Source: an uncultured Christensenella sp. (GTDB lineage Bacteria > Bacillota > Clostridia > Christensenellales > CAG-917). Taken from it: 64,000 bases of DNA. A model generated the notes under the pieces. The model ran no database searches. It was not told the DNA's origin and saw only the letters and a program-made list of their open reading frames with translations. Shown here in pieces: positions 34,037-42,779 of the stretch. Numbering within the stretch: position 1 is the stretch's first letter; each line of letters starts with the position of its first letter. The stretch is from positions 72,614 to 136,613 of the forward strand of contig CAJTYG010000007.1 in the NCBI GenBank assembly GCA_910584155.1, given 5' to 3'. Both the position numbers and the translations under genes were made by a program.

Positions 34037-35164
34037 ATGGGAAACTTAGACAATTTTAAAATAGGCGCCATCGAAGGCGTGTCGGCTTTGCTGATCCTTA
34101 TCGCTATAATCGTTGCGGCGATCGCCGTATTGACAGTGATAATAATTTGCAGCATCAAAGCTGTAAAGGAGCGCAAGGACGCAGAGGAAGACAGGGCAGA
34201 AGACGAGTTTTTTGCCGAATACGGCGTCACCGGTGAGGAATTGCGCCTCAATCAGCAGCTTTCGGATATGCGCTCGCAGCTCATTTCGCAAAAGCGTATC
34301 AAAAAACAAATGCTGGACGAACAGCATATCGTTGTCGTGCGTGAATCTGTAGAAAAACCTGTCGAGGTCGTAAAAGAGGTCGTCAAAGAGGTGCCTGTCG
34401 AGGTCATAAAGGAAGTCCCCGTTGAGGTCATCAAGGAAGTTGAGGTCATAAAAGAGGTTCCTGTGGAAGTCGTCAAGGAAGTTCCTGTCGAAGCACCCGC
34501 CGAGCAGCCTGCGCCTCAGCCTGTCGAGCAAGGTCCCGCACCTGTTAAGCCGGAGGAACTTGTCCCCGTCAAAAAGGAAGAGAATTGGAAAAACTATGAC
34601 GGCGAATACGAGGGCGTGTATTATGATCCCGAGGACGGCTGCTACTATGAGGGCACTCCGTCTCCCGAGCTTGCAAAGCGCCTTGAGGAATATCAAGCCG
34701 AGCTTGCCGCAAAGTCAAAGCGGAAAAAGAAAGAGGTCATCGTCAAAAAGGTCACGCCTCCGTTCCTTGCCCTCAAAACACCCAAGAACGAGCGCAAGGC
34801 TCCAAAGAAAGAGGAAGGCTTTGATTTGTCCGTCATTTACGGCAAATATGTCATCGAACACGTCGCCAAAGAGGACGGTAAGGAAGAGTATTTCTACACT
34901 CTGTACGGTCCAAAGGATAACGTACTTTACGAAAGCAGCAACTATTCTGCATTACCATATTGCAAGCGTGCTATCACACGTTTCCAAACGCACGTGCTTG
35001 TGGGCGAGTATTCTATCGACGTGCAGGACGGCAAATACTTCTTTGTGCTGAGACGTAAAACGTATGTTCACAAGGGCTTGGAATGCGCTACGTTTGACGA
35101 GGCAAATGCACTGATAAATCAAGTGAAGAGCTACGCTCAGACAGATATCATAAGAGAGCAATGA
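34037..35164 (+). CDS. Membrane-anchored protein with VPVEV repeats and a DUF1508-like C-terminal domain
   Basis: The 375-aa protein has one N-terminal transmembrane helix (~residues 17-42), a charged coiled-coil stretch, a low-complexity repeat (V-x-V-I/V-K-E-V-P-V-E units, ~105-155), a Pro-rich linker, a YDGEYEGVYYDPEDGCYYEG segment, and a C-terminal domain (~270-375). The last resembles DUF1508/YegP (YFYTLYGPKDNVLYESSNY, then FFVLRRK). It looks like a cytoplasmic-facing scaffold. ATG 34037 is preceded by GGGGTG; an ATG eight codons upstream lacks a site. Function unknown. A terminator follows. Confidence 0.72.
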   Translation: MGNLDNFKIGAIEGVSALLILIAIIVAAIAVLTVIIICSIKAVKERKDAEEDRAEDEFFAEYGVTGEELRLNQQLSDMRSQLISQKRIKKQMLDEQHIVVVRESVEKPVEVVKEVVKEVPVEVIKEVPVEVIKEVEVIKEVPVEVVKEVPVEAPAEQPAPQPVEQGPAPVKPEELVPVKKEENWKNYDGEYEGVYYDPEDGCYYEGTPSPELAKRLEEYQAELAAKSKRKKKEVIVKKVTPPFLALKTPKNERKAPKKEEGFDLSVIYGKYVIEHVAKEDGKEEYFYTLYGPKDNVLYESSNYSALPYCKRAITRFQTHVLVGEYSIDVQDGKYFFVLRRKTYVHKGLECATFDEANALINQVKSYAQTDIIREQ

Positions 35165-35168
35165 TTTT

Positions 35169-35197
35169 AAAGCCACCGATCATTTCGGTGGCTTTTT
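35169..35197 (+). terminator. Intrinsic terminator
   Basis: AAAGCCACCGA and TCGGTGGCTTT followed by further T's. Confidence 0.88.
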
Positions 35198-35210
35198 AAA
35201 AAGATAAGAT

Positions 35211-35528
35211 ATGAAAAACTATACAAATATTGATGGCTTAGTTCTGTGTGTCGTAAAGGGCAAACCTAATGTTTACAGTTGGATATCTGAGATAGATGCG
35301 CTCGATCATTTGCTTTTGACCTATGATGAGCTCAGAAGCTCTATAAACAATCTTTTAAACGGCAATATGCTTTACTATAAAAATGGCAGGTTTGTTCGAT
35401 CCTTAAAAGCAAAGTTTATTTTAATAGGCCGATTATTATTTGGCGATGTGGATTGGCAAATAAAAGTGCAGCATCGCATAGAAAAATACACTTATGATGA
35501 AAGTAAAAATGCAGAGTTAAAAATATAA
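35211..35528 (+). CDS. Hypothetical protein
   Basis: A 105-aa product with no family I recognise. The middle (LLLTYDELRSSINNLLNG) could be a small helical or winged-helix domain. It sits right after a terminator, has only a weak purine-rich site, and is more AT-rich than the core genes. The frame is open and the protein looks balanced, so a real accessory gene is likely but not certain. Confidence 0.55.
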   Translation: MKNYTNIDGLVLCVVKGKPNVYSWISEIDALDHLLLTYDELRSSINNLLNGNMLYYKNGRFVRSLKAKFILIGRLLFGDVDWQIKVQHRIEKYTYDESKNAELKI

Positions 35529-35675
35529 TTTATAAGCCTATACAAAACAGAAGTATAATATTATTTAAGAAAAGTGCTTACTCATAATATATACATTAGA
35601 AAGTAAAATCCTAATCATAAATTTTACATTGTACAAAAAATCTACTTTGTTTACATATTCGTTTTTTTTAATATT

Positions 35676-35987
35676 CTAATTGAATATAGCCCAAAATATC
35701 ATAACAATGCCTGCTATTACAAAAAGGGGTAATACGGCACCGCCAATATATTTAAATTTTTGGATCCAACAATATTTGTTAAAGTATGAATCTTGATTTT
35801 CAAGAAATAGTTTAAAACATTCCAAAATTTCATTTTCAGTTAAATTAGGCGCAACTCTTTGAATTTCGTCTATCACTATTTCATTTGAAATATCCCAACT
35901 TATTGTCATCCGTCCTCCACCGTTTGAAGAATGTATATAACGGGATAAATTTTTTGCAACTTGCTTGACTATTTCCAAATTTGTCAT
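35676..35987 (-). CDS. Small hypothetical protein with C-terminal membrane helix
   Basis: A 103-aa product: a hydrophilic N-terminal ~75 residues (including NLTENEILECFKLFLENQ) and one hydrophobic helix at ~81-102, giving a tail-anchored topology. TGGAGATGT lies just upstream of the ATG. It is divergent from the XRE regulator gene and shares the operator-like palindrome at 36033-36058, so it may be that regulator's target. Function unknown. Confidence 0.6.
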   Translation of the reverse strand: MTNLEIVKQVAKNLSRYIHSSNGGGRMTISWDISNEIVIDEIQRVAPNLTENEILECFKLFLENQDSYFNKYCWIQKFKYIGGAVLPLFVIAGIVMIFWAIFN

Positions 35988-36032
35988 TTTACATCTCCAT
36001 ATAACTTTTTTCTTTTGTTAATATGTTTTTTT

Positions 36033-36058
36033 ATTTTGCACTTATATAAGTGCAAAAT
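36033..36058. promoter_or_regulatory. Perfect 26-bp palindrome, probable operator
   Basis: Half-site ATTTTGCACTTAT is followed directly by its exact complement. It lies between the divergent 35987(-) and 36123(+) genes and overlaps a possible -35 (TTGCAC, 36037-36042) with a -10-like TATTGT 17 bp downstream. It is a natural binding site for the dimeric XRE regulator encoded next to it. Confidence 0.7.
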
Positions 36059-36122
36059 TATTGTATCAACAAAATATAATTGTGTCAAGAATTTGTTCCA
36101 AAACAGGTGCAATATTATTAAA

Positions 36123-36353
36123 ATGAATACGGATATAGAAAGACGCATAGGTAAAAATATCAAAGATTTGAGAGAAAAGGCCGGCTTTACGCAGGATTAT
36201 GTTGCTATTAAATTGCAAATAGCCGGTTGTGATATTACACGCAGTGCTATAGCAAAAATCGAAGTCGGTCAAAGGCATATATATCCTGATGAGATAATTT
36301 TGTTAAAACAAATTCTAAATGTAAATTTTGAAGATATATTGAAAATTGATTAA
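36123..36353 (+). CDS. XRE-family helix-turn-helix regulator
   Basis: A 76-aa protein that is almost only the DNA-binding domain: IGKNIKDLREKAGFTQDYVAIKL then TRSAIAKIEVGQRHI, a standard five-helix HTH_3/Cro fold. It has no extra effector or dimerisation domain. I chose ATG 36123; the open frame extends upstream through the operator palindrome but has no start with a ribosome site. It is probably autoregulated through that palindrome. Confidence 0.85.
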   Translation: MNTDIERRIGKNIKDLREKAGFTQDYVAIKLQIAGCDITRSAIAKIEVGQRHIYPDEIILLKQILNVNFEDILKID

Positions 36354-36378
36354 ACCGCTCTGTTTTCTGAGCGGTTTA
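36352..36378. terminator. Terminator between convergent genes
   Basis: AAACCGCTC and GAGCGGTTT around TGTTTTCT, at the end of the XRE gene and just downstream of the oxidoreductase gene that ends at 36385. Confidence 0.7.
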
Positions 36379-36384
36379 AAATTG

Positions 36385-37728
36385 CTAATAAATATCTCTT
36401 GCAAAGGCATCATATTCGGCTTTCCATTTTGCGATAGCCGCTTCATTGTATATGCGGGGCATACGGTGGGCGAGTATTCTCGCACGCAAGCACAGCTTTA
36501 TTATGTCCTCTATTTGGTGCATAAACTCGGGACGTGTCCTTGCCAACTGTACGCTTGTGGCGATGGATTCTATTTTGAAATCCGATACGCTTTTTAAATC
36601 ACGACGTACAAGCGCAAGCAGGTTTTCGTTTAAAACGTCGGATGTAAACAGCCATACGATGTCGTTTTTGTCAAGGCGTTGAAAGCGTGAGCGTGCAATA
36701 TATGCCATATAGCAATTCGCACCAAAGCTTGCGTTTGAACGTACGGCATATTTCCACAGCGTTTGTACGCTGAAGTCGGATGCATGTTTGATGACGTCTG
36801 CAAGTATAACTGCCGCTCTCAGCGTGTTTTCTATGCCCGAACCTGACGTTGGCTTTGTCATAAACGCCGAGTTGCCTATGAGCGCATATCCGTTTGCGAC
36901 TATTGTTGCAAGAGGGTAGCGCACGGGGATAGCGTCGGTGACGCTTGTCATACATTCATTTGATATATACGGATTGCGGGTGCGTATATATGCTATCGCA
37001 TCATCTATTTGCTTTTGTGTGAGCGACTCAAAGTTGCTTATAAGTATATCGCTGAAATGCGCATCGGGCGCATCCTTGCACCATAGGACTGAAAAGCCCT
37101 CGGGCATAAGATATACGTTTGACGGGTTTATGGCAAACTCTTTCTTTTTGTAAAAGCCTCTGTATGCCATAAGATAATCTTCGTGAAGCAGGGTGTCGTC
37201 CATAAAAAATTTTTTTGGCAGTTGAAAGCGATATTTGGAAAATACACCCGACGAATCTATGACGAGATCACAGTTTTGTCTTTTGCCGTTGACATACACG
37301 CCCTTGACAATGCCATCTTCAACGATGAGGCCTTCTACATTTGTGCCGTAATGTATCTCGGCACATTCCTCCGTCAAGGTTATAAGGTGCTCGATGAGCT
37401 TTTTTCTGTCAATATCGAAGTTTTTGCTTGCCCGTGTGCCTTGACGGATATATCCGTCGCCCGACGGACTGTAGAAGTTGAGTATTTGCTTTTGCAAAAA
37501 GAAGTGTTGAGGAATGTCTATTTCTGATTTTTTAAATGTATCCTTGTCGATCGAGTCGTGCCACGGATAGCCCAACTCGCTGCGCTGCCTTTTTTCATAA
37601 ATGATGATGGAATAACCAATGTCGCCAAGTGACTTAGCCACATACAGACCGCCCAATCCGGCGCCGAGAATTATTATCTTTTTCCTTTTGTCGGCAGTGT
37701 TTTTCATTTTGACAGCAGGGCAAAACAT
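36385..37728 (-). CDS. FAD-dependent oxidoreductase (geranylgeranyl-reductase/FixC-like)
   Basis: The 447-aa protein has an N-terminal Rossmann FAD site (ILGAGLGGLYVAKSLGDIGY) and the second FAD motif near residue 270 (GYALIGNSAFMTKPTSGSGIE, the GD-type segment). The length and pattern match NAD(P)/FAD oxidoreductases of the geranylgeranyl reductase/halogenase group, but the substrate is unknown. It is encoded alone. Neither the ATG at 37728 nor the one at 37707 has a clear ribosome site, so the start is uncertain. Confidence 0.78.
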   Translation of the reverse strand: MFCPAVKMKNTADKRKKIIILGAGLGGLYVAKSLGDIGYSIIIYEKRQRSELGYPWHDSIDKDTFKKSEIDIPQHFFLQKQILNFYSPSGDGYIRQGTRASKNFDIDRKKLIEHLITLTEECAEIHYGTNVEGLIVEDGIVKGVYVNGKRQNCDLVIDSSGVFSKYRFQLPKKFFMDDTLLHEDYLMAYRGFYKKKEFAINPSNVYLMPEGFSVLWCKDAPDAHFSDILISNFESLTQKQIDDAIAYIRTRNPYISNECMTSVTDAIPVRYPLATIVANGYALIGNSAFMTKPTSGSGIENTLRAAVILADVIKHASDFSVQTLWKYAVRSNASFGANCYMAYIARSRFQRLDKNDIVWLFTSDVLNENLLALVRRDLKSVSDFKIESIATSVQLARTRPEFMHQIEDIIKLCLRARILAHRMPRIYNEAAIAKWKAEYDAFARDIY

Positions 37729-37842
37729 ATTGCAGTTTGCCTATAAAGTAAGATATATGCAATAGCATATCACCAAATTTGTTTTTGTGCAACAAAAAAG
37801 CACCTCTGACGAGATGCTTTTAGGCTTAGAAATTTATGGTAT

Positions 37843-38847
37843 TTATTTTGTCAAAGCTTCTTGAACGGCAACTGCGCAAGCCACACTTGCACCAACCATA
37901 GGATTATTGCCCATACCGATAAGTCCCATCATTTCAACGTGTGCAGGGACTGACGAGCTGCCTGCAAACTGTGCGTCGGAGTGCATTCTGCCCATCGTAT
38001 CCGTCATACCGTAGGACGCAGGACCTGCTGCCATATTGTCGGGGTGGAGGGTACGTCCCGTGCCGCCGCCCGATGCGACAGAGAAGTATTTTTTGCCGTT
38101 GTCCCAGCACCATTTTTTGTATGTGCCTGCAACGGGGTGCTGGAAGCGGGTGGGGTTGGTGGAGTTGCCTGTGATAGAAACGTCCACGTCCTCGAGGCGC
38201 ATAATTGCCACACCCTCGGTTACGTCGTCTGCGCCGTACACTCTGACAGCCGAGCGCTCGCCTGTGCTGTAGGGCGTTTCCTTGATGACCTTTACTTCGC
38301 CTGTGAAGTAATCCATTTTGGTTTGCACGTAGGTGAAGCCGTTTATACGTGAGATGATAAACGCTGCGTCCTTGCCGAGACCGTTGAGGATAACCTTAAG
38401 GGGAGTTTTTCTGACCTTGTTTGCCGTTCTTGCGATGCCGATTGCGCCCTCTGCCGCTGCAAATGATTCGTGACCTGCGAGGAAAGCGAAGCACTTTGTG
38501 CTTTCTCTAAGCAGCATTGCGGCGAGATTGCCGTGGCCTATGCCGACTTGACGCTGTTCTGCAACAGAGCCGGGGATACAGAATGACTGCAAGCCTTCGC
38601 CGATAGCCTCGGCTGCATCAGCCGCATTTGCGCAGCCCTTTTTGATTGCGATAGCGCAGCCTACGGTGTATGCCCAAACTGCGTTTTCAAAAGCGATGGG
38701 CTGCACGCCCTTTACGATAGCTTCGCAGTCGATGCCGTTGTCGAGGCAGATTTGTTTTGCCTCTTCGAGGTTCTTGATGCCGTTGGCTTTCAAGGCTTTG
38801 TTAATCTTATCTATTCTTCTTTCATAACCTTCAAATGATACGCTCAT
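37843..38847 (-). CDS. GGGtGRT-family protein
   Basis: A 334-aa protein carrying the signature GGGTGRT near residue 272 that gives the family its name. It is found next to a NifU-like scaffold in anaerobes, as here. Other conserved pieces are SVAEQRQVGIGHGNLAAMLL and FLAGHESFAAAEGA. No known catalytic motif is recognisable; the Gly-rich and His-containing stretches suggest a ligand site. ATG 38847 follows GGAGG, 14 bases after the scaffold gene. The function of the family is not established to my knowledge. Confidence 0.88.
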   Translation of the reverse strand: MSVSFEGYERRIDKINKALKANGIKNLEEAKQICLDNGIDCEAIVKGVQPIAFENAVWAYTVGCAIAIKKGCANAADAAEAIGEGLQSFCIPGSVAEQRQVGIGHGNLAAMLLRESTKCFAFLAGHESFAAAEGAIGIARTANKVRKTPLKVILNGLGKDAAFIISRINGFTYVQTKMDYFTGEVKVIKETPYSTGERSAVRVYGADDVTEGVAIMRLEDVDVSITGNSTNPTRFQHPVAGTYKKWCWDNGKKYFSVASGGGTGRTLHPDNMAAGPASYGMTDTMGRMHSDAQFAGSSSVPAHVEMMGLIGMGNNPMVGASVACAVAVQEALTK

Positions 38848-38861
38848 CTTAGCACCTCCAA

Positions 38862-39569
38862 TCAGTTTTTGCGGGGGTCGATCCATTTGACCGCACCGTC
38901 CTCGGCTTTAAATCTGCCGTAGGTCTTTGTATTTTCCTTAAGAGCTTCGTTTGCGTCCACGCCCTTTTTGATAGCGTCCATAAACTGACCGAGGCGGCAG
39001 AACTCGTAGCCGATGATCTCGTTGTTTTTGTCAAGAGCGAGGCGAGTGACATAGCCCTCTGCCATTTCGAGATAACGGGGTCCTTTTTCAAGGGTGGAGT
39101 ACATTGTGCCGACTTGGCTTCTGTGACCTTTGCCGAGGTCCTCGAGACCTGCGCCGATGACAAGACCGTCCTCGGAGAATGCGGATTGCGTCCTTCCGTA
39201 GACGATTTGCAGGAAAAGCTCTCTCATAGCGGTGTTGATAGCGTCGCAAACGAGGTCGGTATTGAGGGCTTCGAGAATGGTTTTGCCCGTGAGTATCTCT
39301 GCCGCCATAGCTGCGGAGTGAGTCATACCCGAGCAGCCGATAGTCTCAACCAAAGCCTCTTGAATGATGCCGTTTTTGACGTTGAGGCTGAGCTTGCACG
39401 CACCCTGTTGAGGAGCGCACCAGCCGATGCCGTGTGAAAAACCGCTGATGTCCTTTATCTCTTTTGCCTGAACCCATTTACCTTCTTCGGGTATGGGGGC
39501 AGGACCGTGGTTAGGACCTTTTGCAACGCAACACATTTCGTCGATTTCTCTTGAATATTGCATAGTCAT
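38862..39569 (-). CDS. NifU-like iron-sulfur cluster scaffold protein
   Basis: The 235-aa protein resembles IscU/NifU N-terminal scaffolds in its central part: TIGCSGMTHSAAMAAEILTGKTILEAL (about residue 76 onward) carries the Cys of a cluster site, with further Cys in IGWCAPQQGACK and in VCDAINTA. It is longer than IscU and belongs to the branch paired with GGGtGRT proteins. The two genes form an operon. Upstream is a promoter (TTGATA-17-TATTAT on the minus strand, near 39629-39661) and a strong extra ribosome site at 39610-39616. Confidence 0.87.
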   Translation of the reverse strand: MTMQYSREIDEMCCVAKGPNHGPAPIPEEGKWVQAKEIKDISGFSHGIGWCAPQQGACKLSLNVKNGIIQEALVETIGCSGMTHSAAMAAEILTGKTILEALNTDLVCDAINTAMRELFLQIVYGRTQSAFSEDGLVIGAGLEDLGKGHRSQVGTMYSTLEKGPRYLEMAEGYVTRLALDKNNEIIGYEFCRLGQFMDAIKKGVDANEALKENTKTYGRFKAEDGAVKWIDPRKN

Positions 39570-39807
39570 TATTTCCTCAATGCAGACGTTTTGAATGCAA
39601 ATCGGAAAACCTCCTTAAAAAATATCTTAAAGTATAATATCATATATAAAATATTTTATCAATAAAAAAAGGGCAAATTTGCCGCCGAAAACCGCAACTT
39701 TTTGCACCGCATATTTTGAGCTTTGCAAAGATACGTTTCAATTTTGGTCTGCGCCCGACTAAAAGCGGAAGATAGTAACTTTATAGTGCAATTTGCACAA
39801 ATAAAAG

Positions 39808-39836
39808 TTGATATATGCGGTGTTTGGTGCTATAAT
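39808..39836 (+). promoter_or_regulatory. Sigma-A promoter of tyrS
   Basis: -35 TTGATA (39808-39813), 17-bp spacer, -10 TATAAT (39831-39836), only 28 bp before the tyrS ATG, so there is no T-box leader. A small palindrome (GTGCAA-T-TTGCAC, 39786-39798) lies 9 bp upstream of the -35. Confidence 0.82.
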
Positions 39837-39864
39837 TGTTAAAATTACTTTTCGGAGTTGAGAT

Positions 39865-41079
39865 ATGGCACAGCAAAACGTAATCGACAAACTTAAAGAA
39901 AGAGGGCTTATCAAGCAGGTCGTTTTTGAAGAGGATCTGAAAAAACTGCTTGAAAGCGGTCCGCAATCCTTTTATATAGGCTTTGATCCGACGGCGGACA
40001 GCCTGCACGTAGGGCATTTTATGCAAATGATAGTGGCAAAACGCCTGCAGGACGCAGGACACCGTCCCATCATACTGATAGGCGGTGGCACGGCGATGGT
40101 GGGCGACCCGAGCGGACGCACGGATATGCGCTCTATGATGACAAAGGAAACCATACGCCATAACGTCGAGTGCTTCAAAAAGCAGATGCAACGCTTTGTG
40201 CGCTTTGAGGGCGAAAACGCAGCGATACTTGTCGACAATGCAGACTGGCTGCTTGACCTCAATTATATCGAGTTTTTGCGAGAGGTCGGCTCAAGCTTTT
40301 CCGTCAACCGTATGCTTACAGCCGAGTGCTACAAGCAGCGCCTTGAAAAGGGCTTGACCTTCCTTGAATTCAACTATATGCTGATGCAGGCATACGACTT
40401 TTTGGTGCTGCACGAAAAATACGGTTGCGTATTGCAGTGCGGCGGTGACGATCAGTGGTCAAATATGCTTGCGGGCGCAGACCTCATTCGCCGCAAGGAG
40501 CAGAAGGACGCATATGCAATGACATTTGCGTTGCTCACTACTGCCGAGGGCATAAAGATGGGCAAGACGGCGAAGGGCGCAGTATGGCTCGACGCAGAAA
40601 AGACAGCCCCTTACGATTTCTTCCAATACTGGCGCAATATCGCCGACGAGGACGTGGAAAAGGTGTTCAGATACCTCACGTTTTTGCCTCTTGAAGAGAT
40701 AGAGGAACTCACCAAGTATAAGGACGAGCGTATGAACAAGGCAAAGGAAAGGCTTGCATACGAGCTCACTCTTATGGTGCACGGCGAGGCGGCGGCAAAC
40801 GATGCGCTCACAAAGGCGAGAGGCGCATTTTCGGGCGACAGCGCAAATATGCCCACTGCGACCATTCCTGCGGGAATGACGCAGATAGCCGACATACTCG
40901 TAGCTGTTGCAAAGGTGCCCTCTAAGGGCGAGGCAAAGCGGCTTATCGCAGGCGGAGGCATATCCGTTGACGGGCAGAAGGTGACGGACATGCTCGCCTG
41001 TGTGACGGACAGCCAGTTAGCAAACGGATTTGTTTTGCAAAAGGGCAAAAAGAATTTTTATAAGGTGAGCGTAGAGTGA
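39865..41079 (+). CDS. tyrS: Tyrosyl-tRNA synthetase
   Basis: Class I synthetase for tRNA-Tyr. The 404-aa protein has the HIGH-type motif as HVGH (DPTADSLHVGHFM, residue ~52), the KMSKS-type loop as KMGKT (~residue 232) and a C-terminal S4 RNA-binding domain (KRLIAGGGISVDGQKV). The KMGKT form and length match the TyrZ-like clade rather than B. subtilis TyrS. It heads a run with yigZ, ilvE and recX; GTGA overlap with yigZ. Confidence 0.95.
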   Translation: MAQQNVIDKLKERGLIKQVVFEEDLKKLLESGPQSFYIGFDPTADSLHVGHFMQMIVAKRLQDAGHRPIILIGGGTAMVGDPSGRTDMRSMMTKETIRHNVECFKKQMQRFVRFEGENAAILVDNADWLLDLNYIEFLREVGSSFSVNRMLTAECYKQRLEKGLTFLEFNYMLMQAYDFLVLHEKYGCVLQCGGDDQWSNMLAGADLIRRKEQKDAYAMTFALLTTAEGIKMGKTAKGAVWLDAEKTAPYDFFQYWRNIADEDVEKVFRYLTFLPLEEIEELTKYKDERMNKAKERLAYELTLMVHGEAAANDALTKARGAFSGDSANMPTATIPAGMTQIADILVAVAKVPSKGEAKRLIAGGGISVDGQKVTDMLACVTDSQLANGFVLQKGKKNFYKVSVE

Positions 41080-41699
41080 AATCCTATCGCTTTATAGATG
41101 GCGAATATGAATATAGGTGCGAGATAAAACGCTCGCTCTTTATTGCGACCGTCAAGGGCGAGGTGGACGCAGATACTGCCGACGAATTTGTAAAAAGCGT
41201 GCGCAAGCGATATCCCGACGCAACGCACAACTGCTATGCGTACGTATCCGACGAGCTTGGCAATGCGACACGCTTCAGCGACGACGGCGAGCCCGGCGGG
41301 ACTGCCGGTCAACCCATTTTGGACGTGCTCAAGAAGCAGGGGATAGTAAGATCCGCAATAGTCGTGACACGCTATTTCGGCGGAATAAAGCTCGGGGCTG
41401 GCGGACTTGTCGGCGCATATTCCGGCACGGCTTCCGAGGCTGTGAAAGTTGCAAAGATATCCCAAAAGGTAGAGTGCGCTCTTGTAGAGGTCACGGCAAG
41501 CTATTCCGATTACGCCGTGCTTGAAAAATATATTCGCAAAAGCGTTTGCAGCTTGAGCGAGGTTGAATACGGTGATAATGTGACGGCACGCATATTTGTG
41601 CCGCTTGACAGCGCACCCGACTTTGAGCTGAGCATAAAGGAGCTTAGCGGTGCGAGGGCGGCGACTGTCATAAAGGAAGGGCGATTTGAGCGCCTTTAA
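41076..41699 (+). CDS. YigZ/IMPACT family protein
   Basis: The 207-aa protein shows the IMPACT signature: THNCYAYV, then FSDDGEPGGTAGQPIL and TRYFGGIKLGAGGLVGAYS (residues ~50-125), followed by the small C-terminal DUF1949 domain. The bacterial role is uncertain, with a link to translation regulation suggested by eukaryotic IMPACT. GTG start overlaps the tyrS stop. Confidence 0.9.
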   Translation: MKSYRFIDGEYEYRCEIKRSLFIATVKGEVDADTADEFVKSVRKRYPDATHNCYAYVSDELGNATRFSDDGEPGGTAGQPILDVLKKQGIVRSAIVVTRYFGGIKLGAGGLVGAYSGTASEAVKVAKISQKVECALVEVTASYSDYAVLEKYIRKSVCSLSEVEYGDNVTARIFVPLDSAPDFELSIKELSGARAATVIKEGRFERL

Positions 41700-41709
41700 G
41701 GAGAAATAT

Positions 41710-42771
41710 ATGAAAATCAAACTTGTAGCCCAAAGAAAGCAAAAGCCCGATTTTTCCAAACTCGGTTTCGGAAAGTATTTTACAGACCATATGCTCGTAT
41801 GGGAATATGACGCCGACAAGGGCGGTTGGCAGGAGCAGTGCATTATGCCTTACGAGGACTTTGCACTTGATCCCGCCTGCTGCTCGCTGCATTACGGACA
41901 GGGTATTTTCGAGGGCTTAAAGGCGTATAAGACGGCGGACGGAAAGGTGACTACATTCCGCCCGAGAGACAATTTTGAGCGTATGAACAAGAGCGCTACA
42001 CGTCTTTGTATGGCAAATTTTGACGTGGACGAGGCTTTAAGCGGACTTGACGAGCTCATCAAAATAGAGCAGGAGTGGATACCTACTGCAGAGGGTACTT
42101 CGCTTTATATCCGTCCGTTTATGTTTGGCACCGAGCCGTTTTTGGGCGTGCACCCGAGCAAGAGATTTTTGTTTACGATAATTCTTTCACCCGTCGGAAG
42201 CTATTATGCGCACGGGCTCGAGCCTACAAAGCTCATAGTAGAGGACAAATATACACGTGCGTCTATAGGCGGCACGGGCGAGGCGAAGTGTATGGGCAAT
42301 TATGCCGCTTCGCTGCTTGCAGGCGAGGAAGCAAAGAAAAAGGGCTACGATCAGGTGCTTTGGCTTGACGGCGAGGAAAAGAAATACGTCACGGAGGTCG
42401 GTTCGATGAATATGGCGTTTGTCATCGACGGCAAGGTGGTCACGCCTATGCTTGACGGCTCCATACTTCACGGCATCACGAGAGACAGCGCAATAAAGGT
42501 GCTGCGTGCACACGGCATAGAGGTGGAAGAGCGCAAAATAAGCATAGAAGAGCTTGTAGAAGCCTCCGCCGCAGGCAGACTGCAGGAGGCTTTCGGCACA
42601 GGTACGGCGGCTGTCATTTCGCCTGTCGGCACAATCACATACAAAGGCAAGGATATTGTGATAAACGACGGAAAGATGGGCAAGATCACCGAGTGGCTGT
42701 ATGACAGGATAACCGGCATACAGAGAGGCAAATATGCCGACGACTTCGGCTGGGTGCACGGCATAAACTGA
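41710..42771 (+). CDS. ilvE: Branched-chain amino acid aminotransferase
   Basis: PLP enzyme of fold type IV that transaminates leucine, isoleucine and valine. The 353-aa protein is of the longer class: LHYGQGIFEGLKAYK, IRPFMFGTEPFLG, and the PLP lysine in GEAKCMGNYAASLL with EVGSMNMAFV downstream. The usual AKTGGNYA around that lysine is here AKCMGNYA. TAAGGAGAAAT precedes ATG 41710; an in-frame TTG upstream overlaps yigZ. Confidence 0.93.
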   Translation: MKIKLVAQRKQKPDFSKLGFGKYFTDHMLVWEYDADKGGWQEQCIMPYEDFALDPACCSLHYGQGIFEGLKAYKTADGKVTTFRPRDNFERMNKSATRLCMANFDVDEALSGLDELIKIEQEWIPTAEGTSLYIRPFMFGTEPFLGVHPSKRFLFTIILSPVGSYYAHGLEPTKLIVEDKYTRASIGGTGEAKCMGNYAASLLAGEEAKKKGYDQVLWLDGEEKKYVTEVGSMNMAFVIDGKVVTPMLDGSILHGITRDSAIKVLRAHGIEVEERKISIEELVEASAAGRLQEAFGTGTAAVISPVGTITYKGKDIVINDGKMGKITEWLYDRITGIQRGKYADDFGWVHGIN

Positions 42772-42779
42772 GGTGTCAG

